From Eutreptiella sp. 'Long Island Sound 2002' (lineage: Eukaryota; Euglenozoa; Euglenophyceae; Eutreptiales; Eutreptiaceae), in the NCBI GenBank assembly GCA_964036045.1, contig OZ038378.1, positions 169,508,106-169,572,105 on the forward strand: a stretch of DNA of 64,000 bases, in the 5' to 3' direction. The notes under the pieces were generated by a model. It was not told the DNA's origin and made no database searches. It worked only from the letters and a program-made list of their open reading frames with translations. Positions 11,101 through 23,915 of the stretch are shown in pieces (the first letter of the stretch is position 1; the number at the start of each line of letters is the position of its first letter). Position numbers and translations under genes: made by a program.

Positions 11101-12059
11101 TTGCGCAAGGTGGTTCCTAGGCACGGGGGGGGGGGGGTACCCAGTAAAAAAATTTTTCAAAAATTCCTTTTACTAGGTTTTACTACAAACCCGCTTGGCA
11201 GGCGCAAGCAGATTTTTGGGAACCTATTTCCCTTCTGCAACGTCTCTTGTAAAATACAACTTGTTGCCAAAACTGTATCCTACGACCTGTGCCAAGACAG
11301 GTTCCCCCGCAGAGCGGATGAACATCACATTTGTCCCATGGGGAAACATGGCTGTGCTGTCACGTTCCATTCAGCGAAAGTGAGCAAAATGTCCTGCCAT
11401 GAGTACAAAGGATACAAGTGGCAGTACCCCATAACACAGTCACCCAGACAACAACACAATGAGCCGTAACGAAAAATTTTGGGTTGACCAAGTGACGGTC
11501 CCCCACCCCCCCCTCCCCCCCGGGGAACGTCAAGGGGTGGGGAACGACAAGGGGGGGGGGGGTACAGCAATGAAATGCTAAATTTGCAGTTTGGGCTACA
11601 TATTGCAGACTCGCGGCGACCCATGGGATCAACAAACCACATTCCGCAAGCGTGTCGTTGAGGAACGAGACACTTCCTTTCTTTTTTTCCCTCACTAAGG
11701 ACGGGCCGCGGTTGTTAGGATTTAGTTCTCCAACGGCGATTGACACTCAGCCAATTGCAGTTGGGACTTGGCTGATCACAGGTGATGGCCAGCTCACGCC
11801 GGTTGGCCAATGACCACCTGCAGTTGCGTGCCGCCTGGCGCTCTGATGTCCGGGCCTTCCGGAGGCAGGCAATTTTTTTCTTTTGGTCTTTAGGGCAGCT
11901 CTTCGACCTTGACTTCAGGTTGCACCACCAACCAGCCTGCAAAGCCTACATCAAGCCCCCCCCCCCCCCCCAATTGCGGGAAAGTTTTCACTGAATTGGG
12001 CCAATGAATCGGGGAGCATGATTTATGGAAAATGCATGCAATTCACAGGGGTAGAGGTT
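8171..12059. other. Non-coding repeat-rich stretch
   Basis: I see no conserved coding frame here. It holds CCTAGTAAA clusters (8429-8525 and about 11137-11180), a 200-base block at 8550-8760 that recurs at 31905-32130, a block at about 10990-11115 that recurs at 32285-32430, and several G or C runs of 7-14 bases (for example 10969-10980 and 11121-11132). At 10860-10990 GGGGGGCCATTGGCATG-like units repeat. Confidence 0.6.
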
Positions 12060-13315
12060 GAGCATTAGGTTTTGGGACATTGTGAGGTCCCCCTTGGGCG
12101 AGCTCACATGTGAGAAGTGCAACACAATTACAAGGTTTGAACTCTAGCGCACAACCGATGACCAAAGGGCCGACGGGCAGATTCCTCAAAAATTGTGCAT
12201 GATGCTGTGCAGTTTCACATGCTAAGGACCAGCGAGTGTCGGTATATCAGGCAACAACTTACACACAGATGCCCCATTTTGCAACGCGGTTGTCCACGGT
12301 CACTTTTTTTGCAACATGCTTGCGGGCTCTAGGCGAACTGGTCTCCATTGGTTTTTTTCTATTGGCGAGAGTAACAGAGGTGGTTGATTGGGATTGTAGT
12401 GTTGCAGGCAATGTCGTTCCTGGTGACATTTCGGAAAGAAAGGGGACGGCTTGAGGTAACGAATAGACAATGTACACAATTTGTCGTCCGTTGAAAGGTC
12501 AGGGTGCTGTTCTGCAAAGAGTGCTTGCCGAGATGCAACGAGGTCTGCGACTTGCCAGTGATATCCACTCTGACACCTTGCCCAAACAAACAGCACACTT
12601 TGCCATCAGAAACTACTGTGGATCTGTTTACACACCATGGCTGCCTTGGGAGATGGGGCAGGCAAGACAACCTGTCGCTGTCACTGTCAACGTACTGCCG
12701 AGTTTCACTTTCCCATCAGAAGGCACTGTGGATCTGTGGACACACAAAACAAAGAGCTGCACGCCATCCCCCCCCCCTGTCCAAGCAACGGTAAATGACC
12801 AGAAATTGATGGAACCAGGACGTTGTGGCAGGCAGACCCCCAAAGTGGCGGCGGCCGCATGGCAAAAGCGTTGTGTGCCCCCGAGGGTCCAGCGCAGCCT
12901 GCGGTTGTTGGGGGCCTGGCATTACCACGCCGGGCCTGTGGCGCGCGGTGGCCGCTGCTGTTGGGCGAAGGTGACACCTCCGGGCTGTCGGGGGGGGGCG
13001 GGGGCCTGGGGTGTGCTCCTGACCGCCATCTGCTAGCGGTCGGCCCCAAAACCCGAGGGGGGGGGGGGGGTGCGGAAACGGGTCCCCTGGAGTGGCGCGT
13101 TCGGGTCCGGGGCCAGACATGCAACTGGCGTCCCGCACGGAAACTGCTTCTCAGTAGGAATCGGCCTCATATCAACGGCCACACAGTAATACTCGCCCTC
13201 CGCACCACCAAAACTCAGTAGGAAAGTGCCGCGTCCCGTGTGTGGCTCCGTAGGACCCTGCTCCATCGGATCATGTCTGAGGTGGCAAGTCTGTCCGGGG
13301 CCCGGCGCTGGCGAA
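12060..13315. repeat. 1.26-kb direct repeat, left copy (flank of element 1)
   Basis: Nearly identical to 27950-29207, same orientation, starting at GAGCATTAGG and ending at GCTGGCGAA. By eye they differ at a few percent of positions plus one- or two-base indels, mostly in C or G runs. The copies bracket element 1 exactly: on the right the (ACCT)n tail stops where the repeat starts. It can be read as a very long target-site duplication or as a terminal direct repeat. It contains no conserved gene. Confidence 0.9.
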
Positions 13316-13316
13316 G

Positions 13317-16300
13317 TGGGACATCGTCCTCCAACTCACCCCCGAGGGCTTCTACATCCTCACGCACAGCGGATTACCTGACGCCACACCCAATGCACAG
13401 GCACTGCCGCTAGCCCAGCCCCAGGAGGACGACGCAGACGCACCCCCCCTTGAGGAATGTAATTGGGACCCCCCCACAGCCACCACCGAACGCATGCCGC
13501 ACCGGCTCACCAAACGTCACCTCCCCCACGACTACCATGCCACCAACGACTCGCGGGGACGCCGCACACTGCCCCTGCAGTGGGCATCACCCGAAGGCAC
13601 CTTCACGTGGGGGGAAATCCTCCCCGGCACCGTGGCGCTCACGTACCTGTGGCTCCGGGACGCGGAGACGCACACGCAGCCCGCCGGCACACACCTCCTC
13701 CTCACCCTAGAGGGAGAGGCCGCCGTCGAAAACGTCCACACAGCGGAGGGAGAGGACTACGTGACGGCGAACGCAGACACCGCAGTATGGCTGCACGCTC
13801 ACGAGCACACCACACCCCCCACCGTAGTACCGGGGTCACAGCCCTGGCACGTGGTCATCGTGCGACTGCCCACACGGGCAGACACAGGAAGCGCCCAGCA
13901 GGGATGGGCGGACAGGTGGGCACACGTGTGCGCCTCCCTGCACGAAGGGCTGCACAGACCCTCCCTCACCAGTCACGCCCTCGAGCCGGCCCCCACCACG
14001 GCCGAATGCCACACCGGGGCGGCCCCCCCCACCGGAGTCTGGGCCTACACGCGCACCCTCCACCGCAAGGCAGCGGAAGCCCTCAAGACCGCCATCTCCA
14101 ACCACCAGGGCCTCGTGCACACCCTGCACGATAACACGCAAAAGGGCTACACCCTATGTTGGCACCACCCCGCACCAGAAGGGGGCCTGCAGCCACCGGC
14201 AGACCAGCCTGGCATCGGCCCAGACCTCACAGCGATCGGCCACGCCGTCGCCGCCCTGGCCCAGCAAGTTGGGGCGCCACCCCAATGGGCACCATCCATC
14301 ATCAAAGAAACGGCGGCACGCCACAACCCAGCTTTCGCACACTTCCGGGGACGCCCCATTCATCCCACCCTACCGGACCTCGACCTCCCTGCCCACGATG
14401 CGTGGGCCGTCCACATCCTCGTGCCCGACAACACCGCGCCCAAAACAGGGGAACGCGACGGCACGCATCACCAAACAACTCCCCAAAACCGCACTCCACT
14501 ACGACATACCAACGCCAAACGTCATCATCACCCACAACACGGGTCGCGACCACTACTACCTCCAGGCCACGCATGAGCGCTCCCCCGTCACCATATACAC
14601 CTCCACCACCTACCCTGGCCTCCAGCCACCGCAACACCACCCGCGCCCAACATGGAAGCATCCACTACACGTCGCCCTGACCCCGCGCAAAAGGCCCACC
14701 CACCACGCGCCCCCTCCCGCCGACAGCACCGCCCTCTACACAGCCCGCAGACGGGCCGCGGCACACCACCAAAACCACCTGCTCCCACGCATTAACGCTG
14801 GACCCGGCACCGTCACCGAGGCCACCCACAAAAGCACCTTGAACCTACTGGCCCGCAAGCTACGCCCCAAAATGGCACTGGAAGACACACTCTGGATATA
14901 CTATGGCGAAAGCCGCACGGCACGGGTGGCGGACCTCCGCACCATCATCCCCCCCAACATCCAGCGCGTGGTAGGGCCCTTCACCGTGTACGCGGTACCG
15001 CACCCCATAACAGCCCAATGCACAAACTGCAACCCTCGGTGCGCGCTACCATGCGCAGGCGCTCTGCAGCAACCCCTGCCCACCCCTACCTACAGGGGGG
15101 GCATATACCTCGGCACGATACCCGGGGACCCACACCCCTACCTCCTGCCCGCAGCGGACCGCCACTACACCATACCGCTACACCTTGTCGAGCACCTGGC
15201 GGTGGGACCATCCCCCTTCCAGAAGCGCCCCCCCCACACCCCATCCGACGGACGCCTGCCAGATGAGCCGACGCACGCCACACCTGGACCCAAACGCGCC
15301 ATCGCACTCCTCACCCTAAAGGCGGAAGCCACCATCCCCTGACACCTGGAGGGGGAAAACCACCTCATGGTGGAAGGGCTGACGGAACACATCCTGATCG
15401 CAGCCATGTACGCCACGGCGTCCGCCTCCCGCCTCTGGGAGGACCGCCCCTCCCCACCTCTAGCCCAGGCAGCGCAGGACGCCCCCGCCGCGGGCCCTAC
15501 CGCCAAGGACATCCACCGAATCCTCAACATGCGAGCACCCCCGAAGACCCGCCCCGCAGTCCGCCCCATCGAGCTCGTCAGCTGGGACGCCATGGATGCC
15601 CCCCCGACCACCACAGAGGTCCACATCCTCAAACACCGGGACACCTGGTGGAGGGTGGAATAGGACGACCACGGCAAGTTCAGACGGGCAACGGCACACG
15701 CCCCCGACGACGAAGTCCCGCCCCCACCACGCAGAGGGGACCGCTTGCGACTCGCCGCACGCATCCCCCACGCCCCAGAGGCAGCCTGGGAAGCGCTGCA
15801 CTACGCCCTCTACTGGGCGCAGGGGGCGCCAGAAGGCCCCCTCCCCCCGGAACGCACCCCAACGTGGACACGCCACGCCACCCGCTACACGGCCCACATG
15901 CGCCGCCACGGGGCAGGCACCGGGCACCGGCTCCTCACCTGCTCCACGGACCCGCCCGACGCCCTGCAGGAGGCCGAGGAAGTGCTTGGCCTCATGACCA
16001 AGCAAGTGTTCCAGCTGAAGGACCCCGTCCCCACGTCCAAGCCCGACGTCCCAGCCGCCCGCGAACACCCCGTGTTTGCACCGGGCCACGCACCCGTACA
16101 GCAGCCCCAGGGCGCACCTCCCCAACAGGGACAACCCGCTGCCCGGTGCCGCCAAGGTGCGCAGAAGCGCAGGGCCCCCGCACAGGCCAAACCCGCGCCC
16201 AAGCCAAGAGCCAAGCCGAAGAGCTGGACCAAAGAGGAAGCCGCTGCCCTGTATCCCGAATACGCCATCGGTACCCGGGTGCAGCTCCCCTTGGAGTACG

Positions 16301-16632
16301 CCACGGCCGCGGGCCCCTCCAAGTGGATATGGGCCGCAGGAGAGGTCAAGCACCGGTACCTCGTCCCCGGGGACCACCAGGGGTTCAAGATCCACGTCAA
16401 GTGGGACCCGGCCACCCCCAATGACAAGAAGGCGGGGCGCACCATCAAACTCTGGCGATACCGAACCGGTCGTGAGATGGTCCCCATGCAGCTGTGCACC
16501 CCCGACACGGAGCACCTCACCGGCACGGAGTACAGGGGCGAAGTCCACAATGCATGGGCCCTACCCCAGCCCCAGAAGCGGCACTGCAAGGCACCCGCAG
16601 CTCAGGGCGTCATCGACCTCCTCGACGCCTGA
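13317..16632 (+). pseudogene. Element 1 first ORF (broken), function unknown
   Basis: The frame is open from the element's left boundary at 13317 to a TGA at 14574. After a one-base shift near 14446-14452, in a short G run, coding continues in another frame from about 14453 to 16632, interrupted by TGA at 15340 and TAG at 15661. The joined protein would exceed 1000 residues. It is Pro-, His- and Thr-rich with no catalytic motif that I recognise. Near 16200-16560 there is a compact segment with YAIGTRVQLP, an IWAAGEV strand and an HVKWD strand, which resembles small Tudor/Agenet-like barrels, but only weakly. Position upstream of the endonuclease is where LINE first ORFs lie. No RNA-binding finger was seen. 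Confidence 0.6.
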
Positions 16633-16689
16633 CGGGGCCAGGGCCGGACACGGCCCGCCCCCCCAACTACCGGTCCCCAGAAACCGGCA

Positions 16690-17545
16690 CCTGCGGAAGC
16701 CCACGCCCGCATCAACATCCTGAACGAGCCGGCGGTCACCTACGACCCCACCAAGGCCCCCACACTGCAAGCCATGCCCGGGGCGCACCCCCAGGGGGGC
16801 AGATCTCCTGGGGTTCCTGGAGCAAGCCCTCCGCAGAGCGGACCAACCCGAACCAGCACCGATCCTGGACCCGGAGGGGAACAAATATCACGCCCACTGG
16901 GAACGGGGGGTGCCCTTCTACCACAAGACGTCGGTCACGGTGCATGCCCACCCCGACCTCGGAGTGGATGGTCGCCTCGGGGCGTACGAGTGCGTGGGGC
17001 CCGGATGGCAGCTAAACGTGCTACTCACGCACGTCCCATTCGGGGAGTAGACCAAGGACTTCCTGGACACCCTGAGCCTGGCGTACCGCCGACTCTCCCT
17101 CCTGGCACCCACCATCATCATAGGCGACCTGAACGCCGCCCCCACCGACGACGACCGCACCGGCCCACCCACAGCCACCGACACAGCTGTCCGAGACGCC
17201 ATGCGACAACTGGGCCTCACCGACCTCACGGCAGGACTCACCGGCACGCCCTCCCATTACCCCCACCAAGCCGGCACCCACCCGTCCAGCATCGACACGT
17301 GCTACGGGGACCCAACCACGGTGCGCGTCCACGAAGCAGCCTATGGGGACCTCCCGCCCACAGGCACGGGCCACCAACCCCTCTACATCGACCTCATCAT
17401 CCCCAACCTACCCCCACCCGCGGCCACCCTGCCAGACGACACCCTCCCACCCACACTGCAGTTCCCGGCCGAGGACGACCAGGGCGCCTGGCACAGGTAT
17501 AACAGGGCCCTACACGCCATCCTGCGCCACCTGCACCGACACTCA
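16690..17545 (+). pseudogene. Element 1 AP-endonuclease-like domain (broken)
   Basis: The best frame runs from about 16790 to 17540. It has LLTHVPFGE, then an in-frame TAG at 17048, then TIIIGDLNAAP, a P-SxID-like SSIDTCYGD, and TGHQPLYIDL. GDLNA and the S-x-ID stretch match exonuclease-endonuclease-phosphatase (APE-type) endonucleases of LINEs. The usual SDHxP motif is here GHQPL, so the Asp before His is missing. The N-terminal motifs are poorly preserved and a shift near 16790-16800 separates the first part. In LINEs this domain nicks the target DNA to prime reverse transcription. This copy is unlikely to be functional. Confidence 0.6.
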
Positions 17546-20500
17546 CCACCGCCATGCGCCGGGCGGCACAAGCATGCGGCATGGAGCGTGACACCAGCCA
17601 CACGGGAGCACCACCAGACCTCACCCTCCAACAACTCGTCCATGACATCTGGACCACGAAAGAGGAACTCGCCAGCCTGCTACGCCCCAGCACACCGGAG
17701 GCACGAGACCGGGACGCCCACCTCCGTGCGCTCCTCACCACCCGCCGCCACCAACTCCAGGAATGGGACGCCCACCCATAGCGGCCGCAGCCCAGGAACG
17801 CGAAAGATACGGCAGAAACGACACGCCGTACAAGTCCCTGCGGTACGTCAGCCGCATCCTGGAGGACACGGGGCGCCGTACCATCCACGCGGTGCGCTCC
17901 CCCGAAGGAGGCCTCACCAATGACCCCGACGCCGTCCTCCAGGCAGTCCTGGACAGCTTCCAGGCACAACACGGGGACGCCCTCCCTGAGCTCGACCCCC
18001 ACACAAGAAACACCACCCGCGAGCATGTGCCCACGGTCTTCAACTGGGAACAGCGGCGCGCCATCGAACACAACCCCTTCAGCATCTCAGAACTGCAACG
18101 CGCCCTAGACCGCCTGAGAAAGGGGGTCGTGCCCGGCGTCGACGGTTTACCGGCCGAAGCGTACCAACGCCTCACCTTGCCCGTCAAACGCCGCCTGGCA
18201 GCCCGCCTGTGGGACATCGTCACGGGCGCCACGCCCTTCCCCCCTGAGTGGGCCAACCTGGCCCACCTCCTCTACAAAAAGGGGGACTGGGCGCAGCCGG
18301 GGAACTGGCGGCCCATAGTCTGCGCCACCACCGAGGTCAAGCTGGTGTGGACGCTCATCCTAGGCCGCATCGCGCCGGCGGTCTTCGCCCACGTACCTGC
18401 CAGCATGTGGGGAGCCATGGCCGGCAGGTCCCCCCACGAGGCCATCTTCCTCCAGGACACCGCACTGGACATGAACCCCTACGAGATGATTATCGCCTCC
18501 CTCGATGTCCAAGGCGCGTTCCCCCACGCCCCACACCGGCTCCTCACGGAGGTATGGGATGCCATGGGCCCCCCATTCCTATCCTTCATGACCGGGTACA
18601 TCCAGACCCGACTCTACGCCGTCATCACAACCGCAGGCCTCACCCCCTGGACAGGCACAGACAGCGGGGTCCCCCAGGGGGGCGCCGAAGGCCCCTTCCT
18701 CTACCTCCTCGTCACCCTGCCACTGGCATTCGAGCTAGCACGGGTATACCCGGGGTACGCCCCATACGCGCTACGGTCCCCCCTCATCAACTTCGCGGAC
18801 GACAACCTCCTAACTACGGCCACCCGCCACCGCGACCCTGAGAACGCAGGACTACCAACGACCACCGAGCAAGCGTCCGCCATTCTCCAACTCACCACAA
18901 CCTACCTGGACGCCCACCAGCTCCTAATGCACCCCCGCAAATCGGTCGGGCTGGCCGACGCCAGGACCCCCACCCCCCACATCTGGAAAGGCGAACCCCT
19001 ACACCTGGAAGACACCACAGTCCACCTGGGAGTCACACAGGCCACGCGGCACCACCACATCGCACTCCCAAGCAAGCTGGAAGAGCGCCTCGCCCGGCTA
19101 CCCCAAATTGCCAGGGGGGACCTCCTGTCTACGCAGGGCCTGGCGTACTTCATGGAAGCGGTGCTCAACGCGGCCATCGGGTACCAAGCCCTACACCTCC
19201 CGCGCCCCCAAGACGCCCTACGCCACGCTCGACAGCAAGTGACGAAGGCATGGGCGCAACATGGAGGCTGGCCCACGTCTTTCCCCAAGGAGGCCATGAT
19301 GGCCCACTGGCGCTACTACGGAGACAATACAGGCGCCCTGGTCGACATGGCCTATGCCAAACACGCAGCGCACCTCCTACACAGGATGACACACAACCAC
19401 CAACCTGAAGTTCGCGAGGCGGCACCCATACGCATAAAAGAAGCGCAAATGGCGCGCAACACCTGCCCCCGCCGGATACTGGCGCAACACGGCGTCTCCA
19501 CCTCCGTGGGCACCGGCATCTGGGCCCAGCTACAACTCCTCGTACCGCACCACACACACGCCATCCTGACAGACCACCACTGCGATCAACAGGGGCCACT
19601 CGTGGCCACGCAAACCGACATCCACCGACACCCGGCAGGCGAGGTGGACACCCTGCGCCTCGTGGGGGCCACCGTCACCATAGCGTATATCACCCCAACA
19701 CAGATGAAGATCATGGCCCAATGCGACGCCCACCACGCCCCGGTCCTTTCCGACGCACAATGGCCAGCTCGCAACTTCCAAGCGTCCCTCCCCGCATGTG
19801 CTACGAAGGCAGGGCGCGACATGCCGGGGCCCAAGGACATCGACACGGCGTACACAGCCTTCCAGCGCCAGCCCCCCCGGCCCCGCCCGAGCGAGCACGA
19901 GGCCCCGAACGACGGCGGCACGATGCAGGAGGAGCCCACCCCGTCAGCCGAAGGCTGGACACCACCCACCATCCTGCTACTAGCACCAAACGGCCACAAA
20001 CATGCTACCCGCACTGTCCAGCGACACCATGCCCCCTGGTCCATCTGCAAACACAATGCACCGGAGACCGATGTACCACCAGTCAGACACAGTGACCAGG
20101 GCATACCACGCACGTGCTGGCACTGCGGCCCGGCAGCCCTCGACACTCCGTGGCCCCTGCTACACCTCATCTCCACCCACTACCACACCCCCACCGCCGC
20201 CGCCACCGCCGACCAGCAGGCATGGCTCTCCCCCTGGTTCCACACAGTACCCCCAGACCACCCGGCACACGTAGCCTGGACCCGAGCACCCACGGCGACA
20301 TGGACGTTCACCAACGAGCGGGCAGAACCTGACAGCGTGGCCATAGAGTACGACCGCTGCGACCGGCACCGCGCAGGACCTCAGGAGGCACCCATGCGCC
20401 CCCTACAGCACAAATGCCCCACCCTCCGCGGCGACAAAGACGACAAGGAGCGGCAACAGACCATCGCGTGCCAGAAGTTCCACCCCAATACGGGATACCT

Positions 20501-21308
20501 CTTTCACCTGATGTACGCGCATATCACCCAGGGGCGCCCAGACAGGGGCCTCCTCTGCCTCACCCCACGAGCCCAGGCCATCATCACCCAGGGGATAGGC
20601 GTCTATGCAGCGCCACTACTGCAACCCACGCAAATCACCGTCAGAACCGCCCAGGGGAACTCCATCTACGTCTATCACCCCACAGCAATTGCCCGCCTAC
20701 CCATACCCAGCGACACCGACATCATCTACTTCACTGACGCATCCGGCACCCAGCAACGCACCCCCACGGTCGGTTGCGCCTCCTTGCGCATCACCCGGCA
20801 CGCGGACGGCCTCCACGTGGAACACCACACCGGGGCCACCATCTTTGGGGCGTCCTCGCACGGCGAACTGCGCACCATGGCAGACGCCGTCACCGCCACA
20901 CCGCCACCCACAACGATCCGGCCCCGCAACATCTGGGTAGTCGTGGACGCCACGGTCGACATCCACCTCACCGGGCGCCTTGCGGACCTGCCCCTCCACA
21001 AGGCACTCGAGTCCGGCCTCACCACACAAGCGTTGGGACTATGGATGGCCTTCAGGGGCATGCACCCCCAGGACGCCCTACACATCGTCAAACAGGAGTC
21101 ACACCGCTACGCATACGGCAATGGACGCGCAGACACGCAGGCCAAACACCAGAACACCAGCCACACCCCAGGGCTCGAACACGTGCGACTGGACACCCCA
21201 AACCACAGCCACCTGCAGCACCTGCCCCCGATACCCCCGGCCACACAGCCCCCCAAATGGATGCCCGAGGACACGCCGTACACAGATCGAGACAAGCAGT
21301 ACCACTAG
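17546..21308 (+). pseudogene. Element 1 reverse transcriptase and RNase H
   Basis: The long frame from 17763 has 1181 codons to a TAG at 21306; coding before 17763 continues in another frame (17554-17781). Numbering from 17763: fingers with LLYKKGD and NWRPI near 170-184, motif A SLDVQGAF with D248, motif B GVPQGGAEGP near 302, motif C FADD with D346 and D347. After a long connection with a CWHCGP finger-like site comes RNase H: FTDASG near 990, GELRTM (Glu) near 1035, VVVDAT near 1060 and GRADTQAK near 1122, so all four acidic positions are present. The product copies the element RNA at the nicked target. The catalytic core is intact, but the 5' and 3' parts are cut off by shifts and the stop at 21306. 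Confidence 0.85.
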
Positions 21309-21950
21309 CCCACACCCATCCAGCAACTGGCCACCACACTGGGCCACCCAGCGAACACCGAACTCCTCCGACGCCTCGAAGACTGCGTCCACACCCCCCT
21401 CTACTACTCCGCCCTGCGCCCGGATAGCCTCCCAGCACACCTACTAACAACCCGACTCCAACTCGCCCTCGAACAGCTTCCCCTCCTCGCCCGATACCAC
21501 CAACGGTATGCGCGCCGCTCGATCCACGTCCCCGCAGGACACACCAAATGCATCTGCAACCACACGGAAGAAGAAACCTGGGACCACTTCAAGGTGTGTC
21601 CCCTGTACAGAGGACTGGACACCCTCACAGACTGGAACCCATCCCACACAATCGCACAGCACGCCGGATGGCTGACACAGTCCCCGGCGACCCAACAACT
21701 CACCACCGTCCTCAAGCAGACGGAGGTACTCGAGGCGGTCCGCAGGGGACTCGTCCCCACTGCCGTCTACACCTTGCTACGCACCCACGCGGAGGGCCCC
21801 CAGGCCACGGCGGCGCACATGCAGCGGACGGCCGTTGCCAAGACGGCGGAGCAGCTCACATACCGCACCCACAAATACCTGCAGCATGCAGCAACCCTGC
21901 CCCAAACAGACCAAGCCCACCTCCTCAAACTCCTGTTCTACCAACCATGA
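21309..21950 (+). pseudogene. Element 1 RT C-terminal tail with CxC-H-C finger
   Basis: The frame simply continues after the TAG at 21306 to a TGA at 21948. It contains KCICNHTEEETWDHFKVCP, a C-x-C...H...C finger of the kind found after the RT in several LINE clades, then a helical tail ending LLKLLFYQP. Element 2 has the same order without a stop at this point (AYHYPQPI in place of QYH-stop-PTPI), so the TAG is a mutation in this copy. The finger is thought to help hold the RNA or DNA during target-primed synthesis; that is family knowledge and not shown here. Confidence 0.7.
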
Positions 21951-22103
21951 GAACCTACCCCGTGACATACCAACACGGAACCCCCACCACGTCTACACAC
22001 CGTCCACCGAGCACAGCACTGGCACAGCGCAGACGGGCACCACAGGCACCGCACACATTCCCACCAGCATGCGCGCGCCACCAGCCCCCGTCCCCCCCCG
22101 CCG

Positions 22104-23915
22104 CCGTCCGTCCACAGGTACCACCAACCGCCAGCCACCGCATGTCCCCTCTGCGTGCGCCAGCGGCTACCTCAGACAGCCCTGCCCTGCAACCCAGACC
22201 ACTGGGTCTGCCTGGGAGCCGCGCACCGCCTCACCCGCTGCCCCCACTGCGGGGACCTCAACCCCCACCACCGCGAGCGGCCCGCGGCCCCAGCCGCACC
22301 CCCCCCCGCCAGCCACCCCAGCTTCTTCGGGTTCCTCACCGACACCCTCCGGGACCACCTGGGAGGGTACTACGTGGCGGACGCGGCGGCCCACGCATGG
22401 ACCATAGCCGTGGCCACGGGCAGCACACCCCTGGCCCCCCACAGCCCACCCCTACGCCACAACGGAGGCGGCTTGAACGTGGCGGCCCGCCACATCCTCC
22501 TCGCCCTATACCTCCACCACCGTGACCTACACCTCCCAGACCCACAACTCCCTGCCCCCCAAGCAGCAGCCCTGACGCCAGAAGCGTGGGCCGACACGGC
22601 ACCAGAGGAGATGGCAGCCTACCTCCGAATCACTTGCCGCCGGTTCAACACCGCGCTCGGCCGACGGAAGGGAACACCTTACCCACTCAGCGCACTCCTC
22701 TACCCAACACACCACCCCGACCCCACACAACAGAAGCCCCCGGAGGGCTGGGCGTCTTTTCGGGACGCCCACCTGGCCGCCCCCGAGGAGGCCACCGCCA
22801 CACGGATGGGCCTCACGGACCAGGAAACCTACGTCAGAGGCCTCAAGACGAGCCTCCGAGAGGCACACCGCTGGCACGCCCGCTCCCCGTCGCCCCCACG
22901 GGGACAGGGGGGTTCACCCGCCCCCGACACCAACCAGGCCAAGAAGACCAAGACAGGTCAGGGGGCCCGCCAGCGCGCCCGCCAGCAGGGCGCGACGCCC
23001 CAACCAGGGCCCGGGTCCAGCCACACCGCACCACCCCACGCCCAGAGCCCCGGGGCACACCAACAACACCGCCCCCGCCAGCGCCCACCACCACCACCGT
23101 ACCGCAGCACCCAAACCCTGCAGCCGGGTCGGCAACCACCGCCCACACACGTCCACACCATGCCAGGACCACCATACGCGCAGAGCCAGGGGACATGGCA
23201 CCACCAACACCACCACCACGCCCCCGTCCCTCCCAACCCCTACCCCTTAATGCCCCCAAGCTACAGCGACCCCCACCAGCTACATCCCCACCACGCCCCA
23301 GCACAACCAGGCCCCACGAACCGCCCACCCCACATAGCGCACATCACCGCACCATACCATCACATATTCCACCACCACCAGCCCCTACCACCACACCCAC
23401 CAACCCCGGGGTACCACACACAACCAGCACACCCTCAACACCACCACCACGCGGTCCAGCACCACCCGCCGCCCCCGCTACACGGGCCCGCGACACACGA
23501 GCCACGGTACCACCCCATGGACCCACGGGGAGCCGCGCACACACACCAGCAGCACCAGGGCCCAGTAGGAGCGCCCCACAACCACCAGCAGCCCCCCCAC
23601 CCACACCCCATACCAGCGAGCAACAGCCACCAGCAGCCACCCATTACATACGGACCACAGCCCCACCCGGACGCTCATGCGGCCGCCTCCCACCCACACT
23701 CCGGCACCACAACCAGTCAAGAAACACGAGGGCCGCACGGCGCACACTCGCAACACCCACACGACCCACAGGGACGCCCAGACCCCCAGCCAGCACAACA
23801 CCCACCCCCGCCCCCCCCACCACCAACAGCGCCACCCCCACACCACCCCCCCCAGCCCCCCCCCCCGAGACCAGGCCACGGACGCAACACGCGGCAGCCA
23901 TCACCAGCCAAATGA
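22104..23915 (+). pseudogene. Element 1 RING-type protein ORF
   Basis: The frame open through 22104-23915 starts with a RING-H2-like cluster: Cys codons at 22143 and 22152, then Cys 22188, His 22200, Cys 22209, His 22224, Cys 22239 and Cys 22248, giving C-x2-C...C-x3-H-x2-C-x4-H-x4-C-x2-C. It continues with a conserved block (FFGFLTDTLRDHLGGYYV ... LLALYLHHRDLHLP) that has a counterpart after the RING in element 2, then a long Pro/His/Gln-rich low-complexity linker. The true start is unclear; the frame is open upstream of the RING. RING domains usually recruit ubiquitin- or SUMO-conjugating enzymes. Whether this one does so is unknown. Confidence 0.55.

Noticed and set aside
12470-13036. 188-codon ORF in the left direct repeat
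   Set aside because: The right copy has indels that change the frame, and the sequence is rich in G and C runs.
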